The position numbers and the translations under genes are program-made. Below, piece by piece: positions 36,408 through 46,679 of a DNA stretch of 64,000 bases. Origin of the DNA: Aquamicrobium zhengzhouense. Its GTDB lineage: Bacteria > Pseudomonadota > Alphaproteobacteria > Rhizobiales > Rhizobiaceae. Each line of letters starts with the position of its first letter. The stretch's first letter is position 1. The notes under the pieces are model-generated. The model searched no databases. It saw only the letters and a list, made by a program, of their open reading frames with translations, and was not told where the DNA came from. Location: contig NZ_JADGMQ010000004.1 in NCBI RefSeq assembly GCF_016124105.1, forward strand, positions 1-64,000. Direction: 5' to 3'.

Positions 36408-39400
36408 ATGCCCAACAAAATGCTCATCGATGCCTCCCACCCGGAGGAGACGCGGGTAGTCGTTGTTCGCGGTAACCGCATCGAAGAATTTGACTTCGAG
36501 TCTGAGAATAAAAAGCAGCTTAAGGGTAACATCTACCTCGCCCGTGTAACCCGGGTCGAACCGTCACTTCAGGCCGCCTTCGTGGAATATGGAGGCAATC
36601 GGCACGGCTTCCTCGCATTCTCAGAAATCCACCCGGACTATTACCAGATCCCCGTTGCTGATCGGCAGGCACTGCTGCGCGCAGAGGCGGAAGACGCTGA
36701 AGCCGATGAAGATGAAGATGACGGCGAGGAGCGCAACGGTCGCCATCGCCGCCGTCGGCGTGGCCGCAGCCGCGATCGCAATGGTGAAACTGCTCACCCT
36801 GATGGCGAAAGCGAGAACGTTTCTGACGACGATGGCGCTCACGACGAAACCGCTGCCAGCGAAGATGCCGGCAGCGATGACGCGGACAGCAATGACGCAG
36901 GCGTAACGGTCATTGCAGAGACGGCGGAAGCCGATGTCATCTCGGAAGCTGCACCCGAAACAATTGAAACCGAAGCCGCTCAGGCCGACGAAGATCCAAG
37001 CGTCGATACTTCGCCAGTAGAATCGGAAGCTGCCTCTGATGAGCCTGCTGCGTCTGACGACGAGCAGCAGCAGGATGACGAGTCGGGTGATGACAGCCAC
37101 GACGACGACAGCCACGACAATGGCGATGGCGCCGATGAAGTCGTTTCGGTAGGTGCGGAAGACGCTTTCGAGGAAGTGCACGAAGAGCGCCGCCGCCCGT
37201 CGCGCCGCCAGTACAAGATCCAGGAAGTCATCAAGCGCCGCCAGATCCTTTTGGTCCAGGTCGTCAAGGAAGAGCGCGGCAACAAGGGCGCGGCTCTGAC
37301 GACCTACCTGTCGCTAGCCGGCCGCTATTCCGTCTTGATGCCGAACACGGCTCGCGGTGGCGGAATTTCCCGCAAGATCACGAATGCCCAGGATCGCAAG
37401 CGCCTCAAGGATATCGTCAAGGAGCTTGAAGTCCCGCAGGGCATGGGCGTGATCCTGCGTACCGCTGGCGAAAGCCGCACCAAGACCGAGATCAAGCGCG
37501 ACTACGAATATCTGATGCGCCTGTGGGACAACGTCCGTGAACTGACATTGAAGTCCACCGCGCCTGCCCTCGTCTATGAAGAGGGCTCGCTCATCAAGCG
37601 GTCGGTTCGCGACCTGTATAACAAGGACATCAACGAGATCCTGGTTGCTGGCGAAGCGGGCTACCGCGAGGCGAAGGATTTCATGCGCATGTTGATGCCG
37701 AGCCACGCAAAGGTGGTGCAGCCATATCGGGACACCTTACCAATCTTTGCTCGCAACGGCATCGAGGCACAGCTGGACAAGATGGTTCAGCCGCAGGTGA
37801 CCCTGAAGTCCGGCGGCTACATCATCCTTAACCAGACCGAAGCCCTCGTGGCGATCGACGTTAACTCCGGTCGGTCGACGAAGGAACACTCGATCGAAGA
37901 CACCGCGCTTCAGACCAATCTGGAAGCAGCGGAAGAAGTCGCGCGCCAACTGCGCCTTCGCGACCTTGCCGGCCTCATCGTCATTGACTTCATCGACATG
38001 GAGGAGAGCCGCAACAATCGTGCGGTCGAGAAGCGCCTCAAGGAATGCCTGAAGAACGACCGTGCCCGCATTCAGGTCGGTCGCATCTCGCATTTCGGCC
38101 TGCTGGAAATGTCGCGCCAGCGCATTCGCGCTTCGGTCCTTGAGTCGACGATGCAGATCTGCCCGCATTGCGGCGGTGCGGGCCATGTCCGTTCGGAATC
38201 TTCGGTCGGCCTCATGGTTATCCGGGCAATCGAGGACTTCCTGCTGAAGGATTCGCGCTGCCACATCACCGTTCGCACGCCAACCGCGACGGCCCTCTAC
38301 ATCCTGAATCACAAGCGTTCGACGATTACAGATCTCGAGAACCGCTTCGGCCTCTCGATCACGATCGAAGCGGATGAATCAGTTCGCTCGCAGCACTATG
38401 CGATCATGAAGGGCGCTGCCGCCGAACGCCCCGAGGGCTTCGTCCCGATCATGCCGGCCCTCAACTATGAGGAATACCCGGAAGACGACATCATCGATTT
38501 CGAAATCGAGGAAGAGGACGAGGAAGAAACCACCACTGAGGTTGCTGCCGCTCCGGCGCAGGAAGAGAATGGTGGTCAGCAAAAGCGCAAGCGTCGCCGC
38601 CGCCGTCGCGGTGGTCGCGATCGTGAAAACGGTGATTCGCCAAGATCCGGCGCATCGGACGCGTCTGATGACAGCAATGATGATGCTGCCTCCGATGAGG
38701 CTTCGGCTGATGGCGAAGGGGAAGCCGCTGCGGCCTCCGAAAATGGTGCAGAAGACGGATCCGAGCCAAAGAAGCGCCGTCGTGGCAAGCGTGGCGGACG
38801 CCGCAATCGCCGCGAAGACGAAGAAGCCGCTGCAGCCTCGACCGAGGATGAAGCAGCCGAGGCAGGAGAAGCGACTGCTGAAACTTCGGCCAGCGAAGAC
38901 GACGCTCAGGTTGCTGACAAAGTCGTCCAGCTGGAAGAACCCTCGGCTCCAGCCTTCGAGGTGGAGACACCCGTTAACGCCACTGATGCCCCGGTAGTGG
39001 ACGCAGACGTCGCAGCTATGGAAACTGTCGAAGGTGCGACCGAAGAGACGGCACCCGAGGCGGCATCTTCCGAGGAGACTGCTCCTGTAGCGGAAGAAGC
39101 ACCAAAGAAGCGGACGACGCGACGCCGGACCAAGAAGGTTGAGCCCGCCGCAGCTGAGGTAAGCGAGGCCGTTGCGGACCTTGCTGCCCCCGCCGAACCT
39201 TCCGAAGTGGTTGCTGAAAAGCCGAAGCCGCGCCGGACCACGCGCCGCAAGAAGGTCACCGAAGAGGCAGCTGCAGATGCGCCCGAGGCTGTTGTTGCAG
39301 AAGAAGCTGTGGCTGCAGTTCCGACGGAAGCGGTGAGCGCTATTGTTGAGGCAGAGCCGGTCGCTGAAACACCTAAGGGTGAGGTAGAACCGTCACCGGC

Positions 39401-39572
39401 TACCGAGACTGAGGTCGAAGCTGCTGCAGCTGCAGACGCGACGGCGGAACCAGCAGCAGATCAGCCTGCAGCGGCACCAATCGCATCTGAACCCGTGGTT
39501 ACGTCATCGGCACCCGAGGGCGAAGAGACACAACCTCGCAAGGGTTGGTGGCAACGCCGCGGCTTCTTCTAA
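36408..39572 (+). CDS. rne: ribonuclease E
   Basis: A 1054-residue endoribonuclease, core of the degradosome. The S1 domain begins at VKGNIYLARVTRV-like residues 38-75 and is interrupted by an insert of about 165 residues (about 95-262) made of Asp/Glu/Ala/Ser with an Arg-rich patch. The catalytic domain resumes at YKIQEVIKRRQILLVQVVKEE and has ALVAIDVNSGR and LIVIDFIDM (magnesium Asp residues), and the zinc-link CPHCGGAGHV. After about 677 comes a long disordered tail with Arg-rich blocks (RKRRRRRRGGRDRE) in acidic/alanine repeats, where partner proteins and RNA bind. GGGGAG precedes the ATG. Confidence 0.96.
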   Translation: MPNKMLIDASHPEETRVVVVRGNRIEEFDFESENKKQLKGNIYLARVTRVEPSLQAAFVEYGGNRHGFLAFSEIHPDYYQIPVADRQALLRAEAEDAEADEDEDDGEERNGRHRRRRRGRSRDRNGETAHPDGESENVSDDDGAHDETAASEDAGSDDADSNDAGVTVIAETAEADVISEAAPETIETEAAQADEDPSVDTSPVESEAASDEPAASDDEQQQDDESGDDSHDDDSHDNGDGADEVVSVGAEDAFEEVHEERRRPSRRQYKIQEVIKRRQILLVQVVKEERGNKGAALTTYLSLAGRYSVLMPNTARGGGISRKITNAQDRKRLKDIVKELEVPQGMGVILRTAGESRTKTEIKRDYEYLMRLWDNVRELTLKSTAPALVYEEGSLIKRSVRDLYNKDINEILVAGEAGYREAKDFMRMLMPSHAKVVQPYRDTLPIFARNGIEAQLDKMVQPQVTLKSGGYIILNQTEALVAIDVNSGRSTKEHSIEDTALQTNLEAAEEVARQLRLRDLAGLIVIDFIDMEESRNNRAVEKRLKECLKNDRARIQVGRISHFGLLEMSRQRIRASVLESTMQICPHCGGAGHVRSESSVGLMVIRAIEDFLLKDSRCHITVRTPTATALYILNHKRSTITDLENRFGLSITIEADESVRSQHYAIMKGAAAERPEGFVPIMPALNYEEYPEDDIIDFEIEEEDEEETTTEVAAAPAQEENGGQQKRKRRRRRRGGRDRENGDSPRSGASDASDDSNDDAASDEASADGEGEAAAASENGAEDGSEPKKRRRGKRGGRRNRREDEEAAAASTEDEAAEAGEATAETSASEDDAQVADKVVQLEEPSAPAFEVETPVNATDAPVVDADVAAMETVEGATEETAPEAASSEETAPVAEEAPKKRTTRRRTKKVEPAAAEVSEAVADLAAPAEPSEVVAEKPKPRRTTRRKKVTEEAAADAPEAVVAEEAVAAVPTEAVSAIVEAEPVAETPKGEVEPSPATETEVEAAAAADATAEPAADQPAAAPIASEPVVTSSAPEGEETQPRKGWWQRRGFF

Positions 39573-39591
39573 AAGCTTGATGTCATGAATA

Positions 39592-39619
39592 AAGAAACCG
39601 GCGCATGCGCCGGTTTCTT
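39592..39619. terminator. perfect 28-base palindromic terminator between rne and the aminotransferase gene
   Basis: AAGAAACCGGCGCA and TGCGCCGGTTTCTT are exact reverse complements, with A and T runs at the ends, so it can act for both convergent genes. Confidence 0.92.
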
Positions 39620-39647
39620 CGTTTCATAAGCCACCTGAAAGCGGCTA

Positions 39648-40793
39648 CTAGAGCCAGCGCGTCAGACGTTTGATCGCCTCTGCAACGTCCTCACCGCTTC
39701 CGGCATAGGAAAAGCGCAGGTAGCGGTTCCCTTCATTAATATCGAAGTCGATGCCCGGTGTTGCTGCGACATGCGCCTCGGCAAGCAGCCTCTTTGCGAA
39801 GTCCATGCTGTCATTTGTGTGACGCGAGACATCGCAATAAGCGTAGAACGCCCCGTCCATTGGCGCCGCCAGCGGCAAGCCAAGCCTTGGAAGAGCTTCG
39901 GCCAGCAGTTTGCGGTTTTCGATGTAGCGCTGTCGGACGATGTCGAGTTCCGCGCTCCCTCCGAATGCCTTTACCGCGCCGATTTGAGACATTTCAGGCG
40001 CAGAAATGTAAAGGCTCTGCGCGATCCGCTCCACGGGACGCACCAGTTCCTCCGGCAGTATCATCCAGCCGATCCGCCAGCCGGTCATGCAATAATATTT
40101 GGAAAATGAGTTGATGACCGTCACGTCGTCACCGTACGCAAGCGCGCTGACATCGCCGCCTGTGTAGGACAGGCGGTGGTAAATCTCGTCTGAGATCACC
40201 GAAATTCCCATGTCGCGCGCAGCCTCAACGAGTTGCTTCAGCGCTTCTGCTGGGATCAGCGCGCCCGTCGGATTGCCCGGGCTGGCGAATAGTACGCCCT
40301 TCAATGGCTTTTCACGATGAGCCCGCTCCAGCATCTCTGCCGTGAGGTACCCCTCCTCAGTGAGACGAATTTCGACGACCTCAAGCCCAAGCGCGGCAAG
40401 GATGTTTCGATACGCAGGATAACCAGGCGTCGTGATCGCGACGCGATCGCCAGGATCGAACATCGCCAGGAAGGCCAAATTGAAGCCCGCTGACGATCCG
40501 GTCGTGACCGCAACCCGGGCAGCAGGCACATCCAATCCGTAGGCATCAGCGTAGTGACGCGAGATTGCCTGGCGCAACTCCATCAGACCGAGAGAATCGG
40601 TATAACCTATCTTGCCATTGCGTACTGCAAGCGCCGCAGCTTCACGCACTGCGAGAGGTGCAGGATCAGAAGGCTGACCAACCGCCAGCGAGACCACTGA
40701 ATGACCTTCCGCACGAAGGCGGTTGGCCTCAGCGAGAATGTCCATTGCGTGAAACGGCTCAACCGCGCCGCGTCTGGAGATAGCGACCGCCAT
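39648..40793 (-). CDS. class I/II PLP-dependent aminotransferase
   Basis: A 381-residue fold-type-I aminotransferase. Substrate and cofactor motifs include SLGLMELRQAISRHYADAYG, ASPGNPTGALIP, VISDEIYHRLSY and the PLP lysine in INSFSKYYCMTGWRIGWM (about residue 234). The C-terminal RFSYAGSGEDVAEAIKRL carries the substrate Arg. It resembles aspartate or aromatic aminotransferases; the exact amino acid cannot be fixed. It converges on rne and is divergent from the M48 protease gene. Confidence 0.9.
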   Translation of the reverse strand: MAVAISRRGAVEPFHAMDILAEANRLRAEGHSVVSLAVGQPSDPAPLAVREAAALAVRNGKIGYTDSLGLMELRQAISRHYADAYGLDVPAARVAVTTGSSAGFNLAFLAMFDPGDRVAITTPGYPAYRNILAALGLEVVEIRLTEEGYLTAEMLERAHREKPLKGVLFASPGNPTGALIPAEALKQLVEAARDMGISVISDEIYHRLSYTGGDVSALAYGDDVTVINSFSKYYCMTGWRIGWMILPEELVRPVERIAQSLYISAPEMSQIGAVKAFGGSAELDIVRQRYIENRKLLAEALPRLGLPLAAPMDGAFYAYCDVSRHTNDSMDFAKRLLAEAHVAATPGIDFDINEGNRYLRFSYAGSGEDVAEAIKRLTRWL

Positions 40794-40917
40794 GTATAAC
40801 CTCGGTAACCAGATGGGAATGGTCGCACAAATGCCTGAAAGATGTGGACTTCACAAGTTCATGAAAATTGTGGTCTCTGCTTTTCATTTCCGCGACAGTT
40901 TGGCAGCCTTCAGATCC

Positions 40918-42291
40918 ATGCGTGCTATTTCCGCCTTTTCACGCGCTTCGCGCCAGCTCCTTTTGGCAATTCTTTCGCTGGCCTTCATCTTGCCGGCCCA
41001 TGCGCAGCGGGGAATCTCGCTTGTACGCGACGCCGAGATCGAGGCGTTGGTAGCCGAATATGCGAGGCCGATTCTCGAGGCGGCCGGGCTGAGCAGATCC
41101 GGCATCGAGATCATTCTGGTCAATGACAATTCATTCAACGCATTCGTCGCGGGCCGGCGCATATTCATCAACACAGGTGCTCTGTTGATGGCTGAAAGCC
41201 CTAATGAGATCATCGGGGTTCTGGCTCACGAAGCAGGCCACATCGCCGGCGGACACCAGCAGCGCCTTCGCGATCAGCTCGCTCGCGCGCAAACCATGGC
41301 CATTCTCTCCACGATCCTCGGCGCTGGCGCAATGGTTGCCGGCGCTCAGTCGGGCTCGGACGGCCTTGGTCGCTCCGGTACGGGCCTCTTGATGGGTGGC
41401 TCCGAATTGGCACGGCGCACCCTCCTCAGCTACCAGCGCACGGAGGAAGCCACTGCCGATCGCTCTGCCATCACATATCTGGAACGCACCGGGCAATCGG
41501 CAAAGGGCATGCTGAAAACCTTCGAGCGGCTGGGTCGCGCCATGTCTCTCGCCGGTGTCCGTGTCGATCCGTACCAGATCAGCCACCCAACGCCGCAAGA
41601 ACGGATCGCAACGCTTGAAACGCTGGCGCGCCAGAGCCGGCATTTCGAGCGTAAAGATCCTCCTGCCCTGCAATTGCGTCATGACCTGATGCGCGCGAAA
41701 ATTGCGGCCTATACCCAGGGCCACACAGCCGCAAAGCGCATGTTCCGCGACAATCCGCGTAGCCTACCCGCCCTGTACGCCGATGCCATCGCGACATTCA
41801 CATCCGGGAGCGCGCGCGGAGCCATTTCCAAGATCGACGCGATCGTGAAGGCGAACCCGAACAACCCATACTTCCATGAAATGCGCGGCGAGATACTGAT
41901 GAAGGCTGGCAGGCCCGTGGAGGCCGCCCAAGCATTCGCTCGCGCCAAAAGCCTCGACAAGACACGCTCCGGCCTGATCCAGATAGGATATGGCCAGGCG
42001 CTCCTTGCAACGGGCCGACCGGAAAACGTCCGAAAAGCCGTCGGAGAGCTTCAGGCAGGCCTTTCGCGGACCAAGGACTTCTCCGCTGGATATCGCTATC
42101 TTGCGCAGGCTCACGCCCAACTCGGCAATGTGGGCGATGCCGAGCTTGCAACCGCAGAAGGTCACTTCTATTCGGGTAAATATAACGACGCGAGGTTGTT
42201 CGCTGCGCGCGCGCAACAGAAGCTACCCAAAGGCTCTCCTTCCTGGCTCAGAGCACAGGACATCATCAATTTCAAAGTGCCGAAGCGCTAG
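40918..42291 (+). CDS. M48 family zinc metalloprotease with TPR tail (BepA-like)
   Basis: A 457-residue periplasmic protease. From the ATG at 40918 there is a clean signal peptide ending PAHA; an ATG at 40861 would add 19 residues. The catalytic HExxH is in GVLAHEAGHIAGGHQQR (about 96-112) with the downstream Glu in RTEEATADRSAI. The C-terminal half holds TPR-like helices (YFHEMRGEILMKAGRPVEAAQAFARAKSLD). This layout matches BepA, which clears stalled outer-membrane proteins. It is followed within 23 bases by a DsbA-like gene. Confidence 0.92.
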   Translation: MRAISAFSRASRQLLLAILSLAFILPAHAQRGISLVRDAEIEALVAEYARPILEAAGLSRSGIEIILVNDNSFNAFVAGRRIFINTGALLMAESPNEIIGVLAHEAGHIAGGHQQRLRDQLARAQTMAILSTILGAGAMVAGAQSGSDGLGRSGTGLLMGGSELARRTLLSYQRTEEATADRSAITYLERTGQSAKGMLKTFERLGRAMSLAGVRVDPYQISHPTPQERIATLETLARQSRHFERKDPPALQLRHDLMRAKIAAYTQGHTAAKRMFRDNPRSLPALYADAIATFTSGSARGAISKIDAIVKANPNNPYFHEMRGEILMKAGRPVEAAQAFARAKSLDKTRSGLIQIGYGQALLATGRPENVRKAVGELQAGLSRTKDFSAGYRYLAQAHAQLGNVGDAELATAEGHFYSGKYNDARLFAARAQQKLPKGSPSWLRAQDIINFKVPKR

Positions 42292-42314
42292 GCACACCAT
42301 ACGGGCTATTGGCT

Positions 42315-43097
42315 ATGAGCACTAAATCCATTTCATTCACCGTTGCTGGCCTGGTTGCAGGAGCCCTCGCAATTGGCGCTGGCTACTATGCTGGTACCTA
42401 TAGTGCCGTGGCGAACGCCAGCGCGGCGGGTGCGGGTTCAGACCAGAAGATCGAGCAGGTGGTTCGGAACTATCTGCTGCAGAACCCGGAAATCCTCGCT
42501 GAGATGCAGATTGCGCTTGAGCAGCGCCAAGAGGACATGCAGGCCGAGTTGCAGCAGGAGACAATTGCCCAATCCGCAGACCTGATCTTCAACGCCTCGT
42601 ATGACGGTGTCATCGGCAACCCCAACGGGTCAACCACCATCGTCGAATTCTTCGATTACAATTGCGGCTTCTGCAAGCGCGCCTTTGAAGACATGAAGAT
42701 GATGGTCCAGTCGGATCCAGACCTGCGCTTCGTCCTAAAGGAATTTCCCATCCTTGGACCGGATTCTCAGAAGGCTCACATCGTCTCCATGGCGTTCCGG
42801 GCCCTCGCTCCTGAGAAGTATGGCGAGTTCCATGAGCGACTGCTCGTAAACGGCGCACGCGCGACCGAAGGCGCAGCGATCCTCGCCGCAGTATCCTTAG
42901 GCGTGGATGAAGACGCACTTCGCAAGGAAATGAATAATCCGACCATCATGCAGGCGTTCAACGAGACCTACGAACTCGCCAATCGCCTCGCCATCACCGG
43001 CACACCATCCTACGTCATCGGCGACGAGGTGGTTTTTGGCGCACTTGGACACTCAGTCCTGTCGGAAAAGGTTGATCAGGCGCGCGCGACGAACTAA
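42315..43097 (+). CDS. DsbA-family thiol oxidoreductase
   Basis: A 260-residue secreted protein. Residues about 7-30 form a signal anchor (SFTVAGLVAGALAIGAGYYAG). A helical region with QNPEILAEMQIALEQRQ (the ScsC-type N-domain) precedes the thioredoxin fold with active site CGFC in FFDYNCGFCKRAF and cis-Pro in TGTPSYVIGDEVV. It probably makes or isomerises disulfides in the periplasm. Two codons upstream is a TTG; the ATG was preferred. Paired here with the M48 protease, both serve periplasmic protein quality. Confidence 0.92.
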   Translation: MSTKSISFTVAGLVAGALAIGAGYYAGTYSAVANASAAGAGSDQKIEQVVRNYLLQNPEILAEMQIALEQRQEDMQAELQQETIAQSADLIFNASYDGVIGNPNGSTTIVEFFDYNCGFCKRAFEDMKMMVQSDPDLRFVLKEFPILGPDSQKAHIVSMAFRALAPEKYGEFHERLLVNGARATEGAAILAAVSLGVDEDALRKEMNNPTIMQAFNETYELANRLAITGTPSYVIGDEVVFGALGHSVLSEKVDQARATN

Positions 43098-43207
43098 CCC
43101 TGCTTGATGCGCGCCATGCGCTGTGGACATGGCAAAGAACGCACTTGCGCTCTTTGCCTCCCGGACTAAGCCCTTTATAGATGCCGGCGCGCAGGAACCG
43201 TCTACCC

Positions 43208-43645
43208 ATGTCAAACATCATTTTTGTTCTGAATGGCCCCAACCTGAACATGCTCGGCATTCGAGAGCCCGGCATTTATGGTGGCAAGACTCTCGACCAG
43301 ATTGGCGAGGATTGCCGGGAGGCGGGGACAAAGCTCGGATTTGACGTTGATTTTCGTCAGTCAAACCATGAGGGGGTTCTGGTTGACTGGATCCAGGAGG
43401 CCGGTTCCAAGGCCAAGGGGCTGATCATCAATCCCGGAGCCTACAGTCATACTTCCATCGCTATCCACGACGCGATCCGGGCTGTGCAGCCCCTGCCCGT
43501 CGCTGAGGTGCATTTGTCCAACATTCACGCGCGCGAACAATTCAGGCACCATTCGTGGGTGTCTCCGGTAGCCACCGGCATGATCTGCGGTTTCGGACCG
43601 TATGGTTACATCATGGCGCTTCACGCGCTCGCAGCCCGGTCATGA
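43208..43645 (+). CDS. aroQ: type II 3-dehydroquinate dehydratase
   Basis: A 145-residue dodecamer-forming enzyme of the shikimate pathway. The tyrosine lid is IREPGIYGG, the substrate loop [17 protein letters not shown], and the catalytic His is in [11 protein letters not shown]. The ATG at 43208 gives the standard opening [14 protein letters not shown]; the frame starts nine codons earlier. It is followed 36 bases later by accB, the usual aroQ-accB-accC arrangement of Proteobacteria. Confidence 0.96.
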   Translation: MSNIIFVLNGPNLNMLGIREPGIYGGKTLDQIGEDCREAGTKLGFDVDFRQSNHEGVLVDWIQEAGSKAKGLIINPGAYSHTSIAIHDAIRAVQPLPVAEVHLSNIHAREQFRHHSWVSPVATGMICGFGPYGYIMALHALAARS

Positions 43646-43681
43646 CCGGCGCCAAGAAACACGATTAAGGGACCCAACTCG

Positions 43682-44152
43682 ATGTCGACCAAGAAATACG
43701 GCGTTGACCAGCAGCTGATCCGCGACCTAGCCAGCATCCTGGATGAGACAAACCTGACAGAAATCGAGGTCGAGCAAGACGATCTGCGCATTCGCGTGTC
43801 GCGGACGCCGGCAGCTGTTCAGGCCTATGCCGGACCGGCTTATGCCGCACCTGCGCAGGCTGCCCCAGCGCCACAGGCTGCTCCTGCGCCTACCGCTCCC
43901 ACCGCAGCCGAGCCGTCGAAGAACGCGGTTCCGTCACCAATGGTTGGCACGGCCTACCTTGCCGCGGCACCAGGTGCTGCTCCGTTCATCACCGTGGGGC
44001 AGACCGTCAAGGAAGGTCAGACCCTCCTTATCATCGAAGCCATGAAGACGATGAACCAGATCCCTTCGCCGCGTTCGGGCACCGTTACCGCCATCCTGTG
44101 CGAAGATGCACAGCCGGTGGAATACGGCGAGCCGCTCGTCGTCATCGAATAG
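43682..44152 (+). CDS. accB: biotin carboxyl carrier protein AccB
   Basis: A 156-residue carrier of acetyl-CoA carboxylase. The N-terminal helix region ([24 protein letters not shown]) leads to an Ala/Pro-rich linker and the C-terminal biotinyl domain (about 78-156), with the biotinylated lysine in [11 protein letters not shown]. BirA, encoded at 59682-60512, should attach biotin. It is translated just before accC, eight bases apart. Confidence 0.96.
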   Translation: MSTKKYGVDQQLIRDLASILDETNLTEIEVEQDDLRIRVSRTPAAVQAYAGPAYAAPAQAAPAPQAAPAPTAPTAAEPSKNAVPSPMVGTAYLAAAPGAAPFITVGQTVKEGQTLLIIEAMKTMNQIPSPRSGTVTAILCEDAQPVEYGEPLVVIE

Positions 44153-44160
44153 GCGTGTCG

Positions 44161-45510
44161 ATGTTCCAGAAAATCCTCATTGCCAATCGCGGTGAAATTG
44201 CGCTTCGCGTCCTGCGTGCCTGCAAGGAATTGGGCATCAAGACCGTTGCGGTTCACTCCACCGCGGATGCCGACGCGATGCATGTGCGCCTGGCCGACGA
44301 AAGCGTCTGCATTGGCCCACCGCCATCGCGCGATTCCTATCTGAACATCCATCAGATCGTCGCCGCCTGTGAAATTACTGGCGCCGACGCTATCCATCCG
44401 GGTTACGGCTTCCTGTCGGAGAACGCCAAGTTCTCGGACATTCTCGCCGCGCATGACATCACCTTCATCGGTCCGAAGGGCGACCATATCCGGGTGATGG
44501 GCGACAAGATCGAGGCAAAGCGCACGGCCAAGCGCCTGGGCATCCCGGTCGTTCCCGGATCTGAAGGAGCAGTTACGGACGAGAAGGAAGCAAAGCGCAT
44601 TGCTGCCGAGATCGGCTATCCGGTCATTATCAAGGCATCCGCTGGCGGCGGTGGCCGCGGTATGAAGGTCGCGCGCACAGAGGAAGACCTTGAGGTCGCG
44701 CTTGCGACCGCACGCTCCGAGGCTGGCGCAGCTTTCGGTGACGACGCCGTGTACATCGAGAAGTACCTCGAAAAGCCACGTCATATCGAAGTGCAGATCG
44801 TCGGCGACGGTGCCGGAAATGCAATTCACCTTGGCGAGCGCGATTGTTCGCTCCAGCGCCGCCACCAGAAGGTATGGGAAGAAGCCAACTCCCCTGCCCT
44901 CAACGCGGAAGAGCGTGAGCGCATAGGCATGATCTGCGCGAACGCGGTGGCAGATCTCGGTTATTCGGGCGCCGGGACGATCGAGTTCCTGTACGAGAAT
45001 GGCGAGTTCTATTTCATCGAGATGAACACCCGCCTGCAGGTCGAACATCCGATTACGGAAGCCATCACGGGTATCGACCTCGTCCACGAGCAGATTCGCG
45101 TCGCCTCCGGCGGTGGCCTTTCTGTGCGCCAGGAAGACATTCGCTTCCAGGGTCATGCGATCGAGTGCCGTATAAATGCGGAAGACGCACGCACCTTCGT
45201 TCCCTCCCCGGGCACGATCACGCACTTCCACACTCCGGGCGGCCTCGGTATCCGTGTCGATTCGGGCGTCTACAGCGGCTATAAAATCCCACCTTATTAC
45301 GACAGCCTGATCGGCAAGCTGATCGTCCACGGTCGCAATCGCGTCGAGTGCATGATGCGCCTGCGCCGTGCCCTGGATGAGTTCGTGGTCGACGGCATCA
45401 ACACGACACTGCCACTGTTCCGTGATCTCGTCGGCAACATCGACATTGCAAACGGTGACTACGACATCCACTGGCTGGAAAAGCATCTGGCCAAGACGTC
45501 GGCCAACTGA
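44161..45510 (+). CDS. accC: biotin carboxylase AccC
   Basis: A 449-residue ATP-grasp enzyme that carboxylates biotin on AccB, the first step of fatty-acid synthesis. [20 protein letters not shown] is the family start; the glycine-rich ATP loop is [14 protein letters not shown], and [22 protein letters not shown] holds catalytic residues. The ATG at 44161 was chosen on this basis, giving the usual length. It lies between accB and aat. Confidence 0.97.
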   Translation: MFQKILIANRGEIALRVLRACKELGIKTVAVHSTADADAMHVRLADESVCIGPPPSRDSYLNIHQIVAACEITGADAIHPGYGFLSENAKFSDILAAHDITFIGPKGDHIRVMGDKIEAKRTAKRLGIPVVPGSEGAVTDEKEAKRIAAEIGYPVIIKASAGGGGRGMKVARTEEDLEVALATARSEAGAAFGDDAVYIEKYLEKPRHIEVQIVGDGAGNAIHLGERDCSLQRRHQKVWEEANSPALNAEERERIGMICANAVADLGYSGAGTIEFLYENGEFYFIEMNTRLQVEHPITEAITGIDLVHEQIRVASGGGLSVRQEDIRFQGHAIECRINAEDARTFVPSPGTITHFHTPGGLGIRVDSGVYSGYKIPPYYDSLIGKLIVHGRNRVECMMRLRRALDEFVVDGINTTLPLFRDLVGNIDIANGDYDIHWLEKHLAKTSAN

Positions 45511-45528
45511 CCGTCAACGGCAGGCAAA

Positions 45529-46146
45529 ATGAGCCGCCCAATCGCACCAGGACGTCGAATACCCGTCGACCTCCTGTTGCGTGCCTACGCGTCAGGCGTC
45601 TTTCCCATGGCGGAAGGCGCCGACGACCCCGAGATATTTTGGGTACGACCCGAGTCGCGCGGGATCATTCCGCTCGACAGTTTCCACGTCCCCCGCAGCC
45701 TCGCAAAAAAGATCAGGCAGAACCCCTTCGAGGTTCGGTTCAACACCGATTTCGAAGGCGTTATCAACGGCTGCGCTGAAGCAAGAGAGGGACGTGAGAC
45801 TACCTGGATCAACGAACCGATACGCGAATCGTACACGGCCCTCTACGAGCGTGGCTATTGCCACACGGTCGAGTGCTGGCGCGATGGGCTACTCGTTGGT
45901 GGCCTATATGGCGTCAGCCTCGGCCGCGTTTTCTTTGGTGAGAGTATGTTCTCTCGCGAGACAGATGCCTCGAAGATTGCACTGGTCCACCTGGTGGAGC
46001 GCCTCAAGGAACGCGGATACACGCTCCTCGACACACAGTTCACCACAGAGCATCTGAAGCGTTTCGGCGCGATCGATGTGCCCAGGAAGAGATACGAGCA
46101 GCTGCTGGCGGAGGCGCTATCGGCGCGCGCCAGCTTCGCGCCCTAG
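45529..46146 (+). CDS. aat: leucyl/phenylalanyl-tRNA-protein transferase
   Basis: A 205-residue N-degron enzyme that adds Leu or Phe to proteins beginning with Lys or Arg, marking them for ClpS/ClpAP. Motifs are [31 protein letters not shown] and [29 protein letters not shown], then [14 protein letters not shown]. It follows accC by 18 bases and is often found there in Rhizobiales. It converges on the DUF2155 gene. Confidence 0.96.
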   Translation: MSRPIAPGRRIPVDLLLRAYASGVFPMAEGADDPEIFWVRPESRGIIPLDSFHVPRSLAKKIRQNPFEVRFNTDFEGVINGCAEAREGRETTWINEPIRESYTALYERGYCHTVECWRDGLLVGGLYGVSLGRVFFGESMFSRETDASKIALVHLVERLKERGYTLLDTQFTTEHLKRFGAIDVPRKRYEQLLAEALSARASFAP

Positions 46147-46152
46147 GTACCG

Positions 46153-46587
46153 TCAATTGGTCTTTGGAGCCTCTGGAGCGGGCACGTCCGACTCCTGCTT
46201 GCAGGTCTTCAACCAGACGTCATAAACAGGATGCTCGACGGCGTTCAGGCCCGGACTCTCAGCGAACATCCAGCCATTGAAGATGCGGCGGATCTTACGA
46301 TCAAGGGTGATCTCATCCACCTCGACGAATGTGTCCGTCTTCGGCTCTTCCGTTTCTGGCGATGAATAGCAGACGCGCGGCGTCACCTGCAGGGCACCGA
46401 ACTGCACCGTCTCGTTGATGTAGACATCGAAGCTGATGATCCGGCCCGTAATCTTGTCGACGCCGGTGAACTCAGCCACCTTGTTGCTGATCCGCTCGGC
46501 GGATGCGGAGGCGGTGCCAAGTGCGAGGCACCCTACAGCAACCAGGAAACTACGACGCAGACTTATCTTCGAATTACGGGTGCGCAT
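46153..46587 (-). CDS. DUF2155 exported protein
   Basis: A 144-residue secreted protein. A signal peptide (about 1-30, ending ASASA) precedes the DUF2155 domain, with FTGVDKITGRIISFDVYINETVQFGALQVTPRVCY and RRIFNGWMFAESPGLNAVEHPVYDVWL. Cysteines in RVCYSS and LKTCKQ may pair. Function unknown. The family is limited to Alphaproteobacteria and is typically encoded beside aat and the NDUFA12-like gene, as here. Confidence 0.9.
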   Translation of the reverse strand: MRTRNSKISLRRSFLVAVGCLALGTASASAERISNKVAEFTGVDKITGRIISFDVYINETVQFGALQVTPRVCYSSPETEEPKTDTFVEVDEITLDRKIRRIFNGWMFAESPGLNAVEHPVYDVWLKTCKQESDVPAPEAPKTN

Positions 46588-46679
46588 ACGGCGGTACGAT
46601 CCGGTGCTTCAGAAAGGAACTGCGTCTGCGTACAAGACGATTGTGGCGAGAAAACCTCGCCACAAATTTCGTTTTGCAC

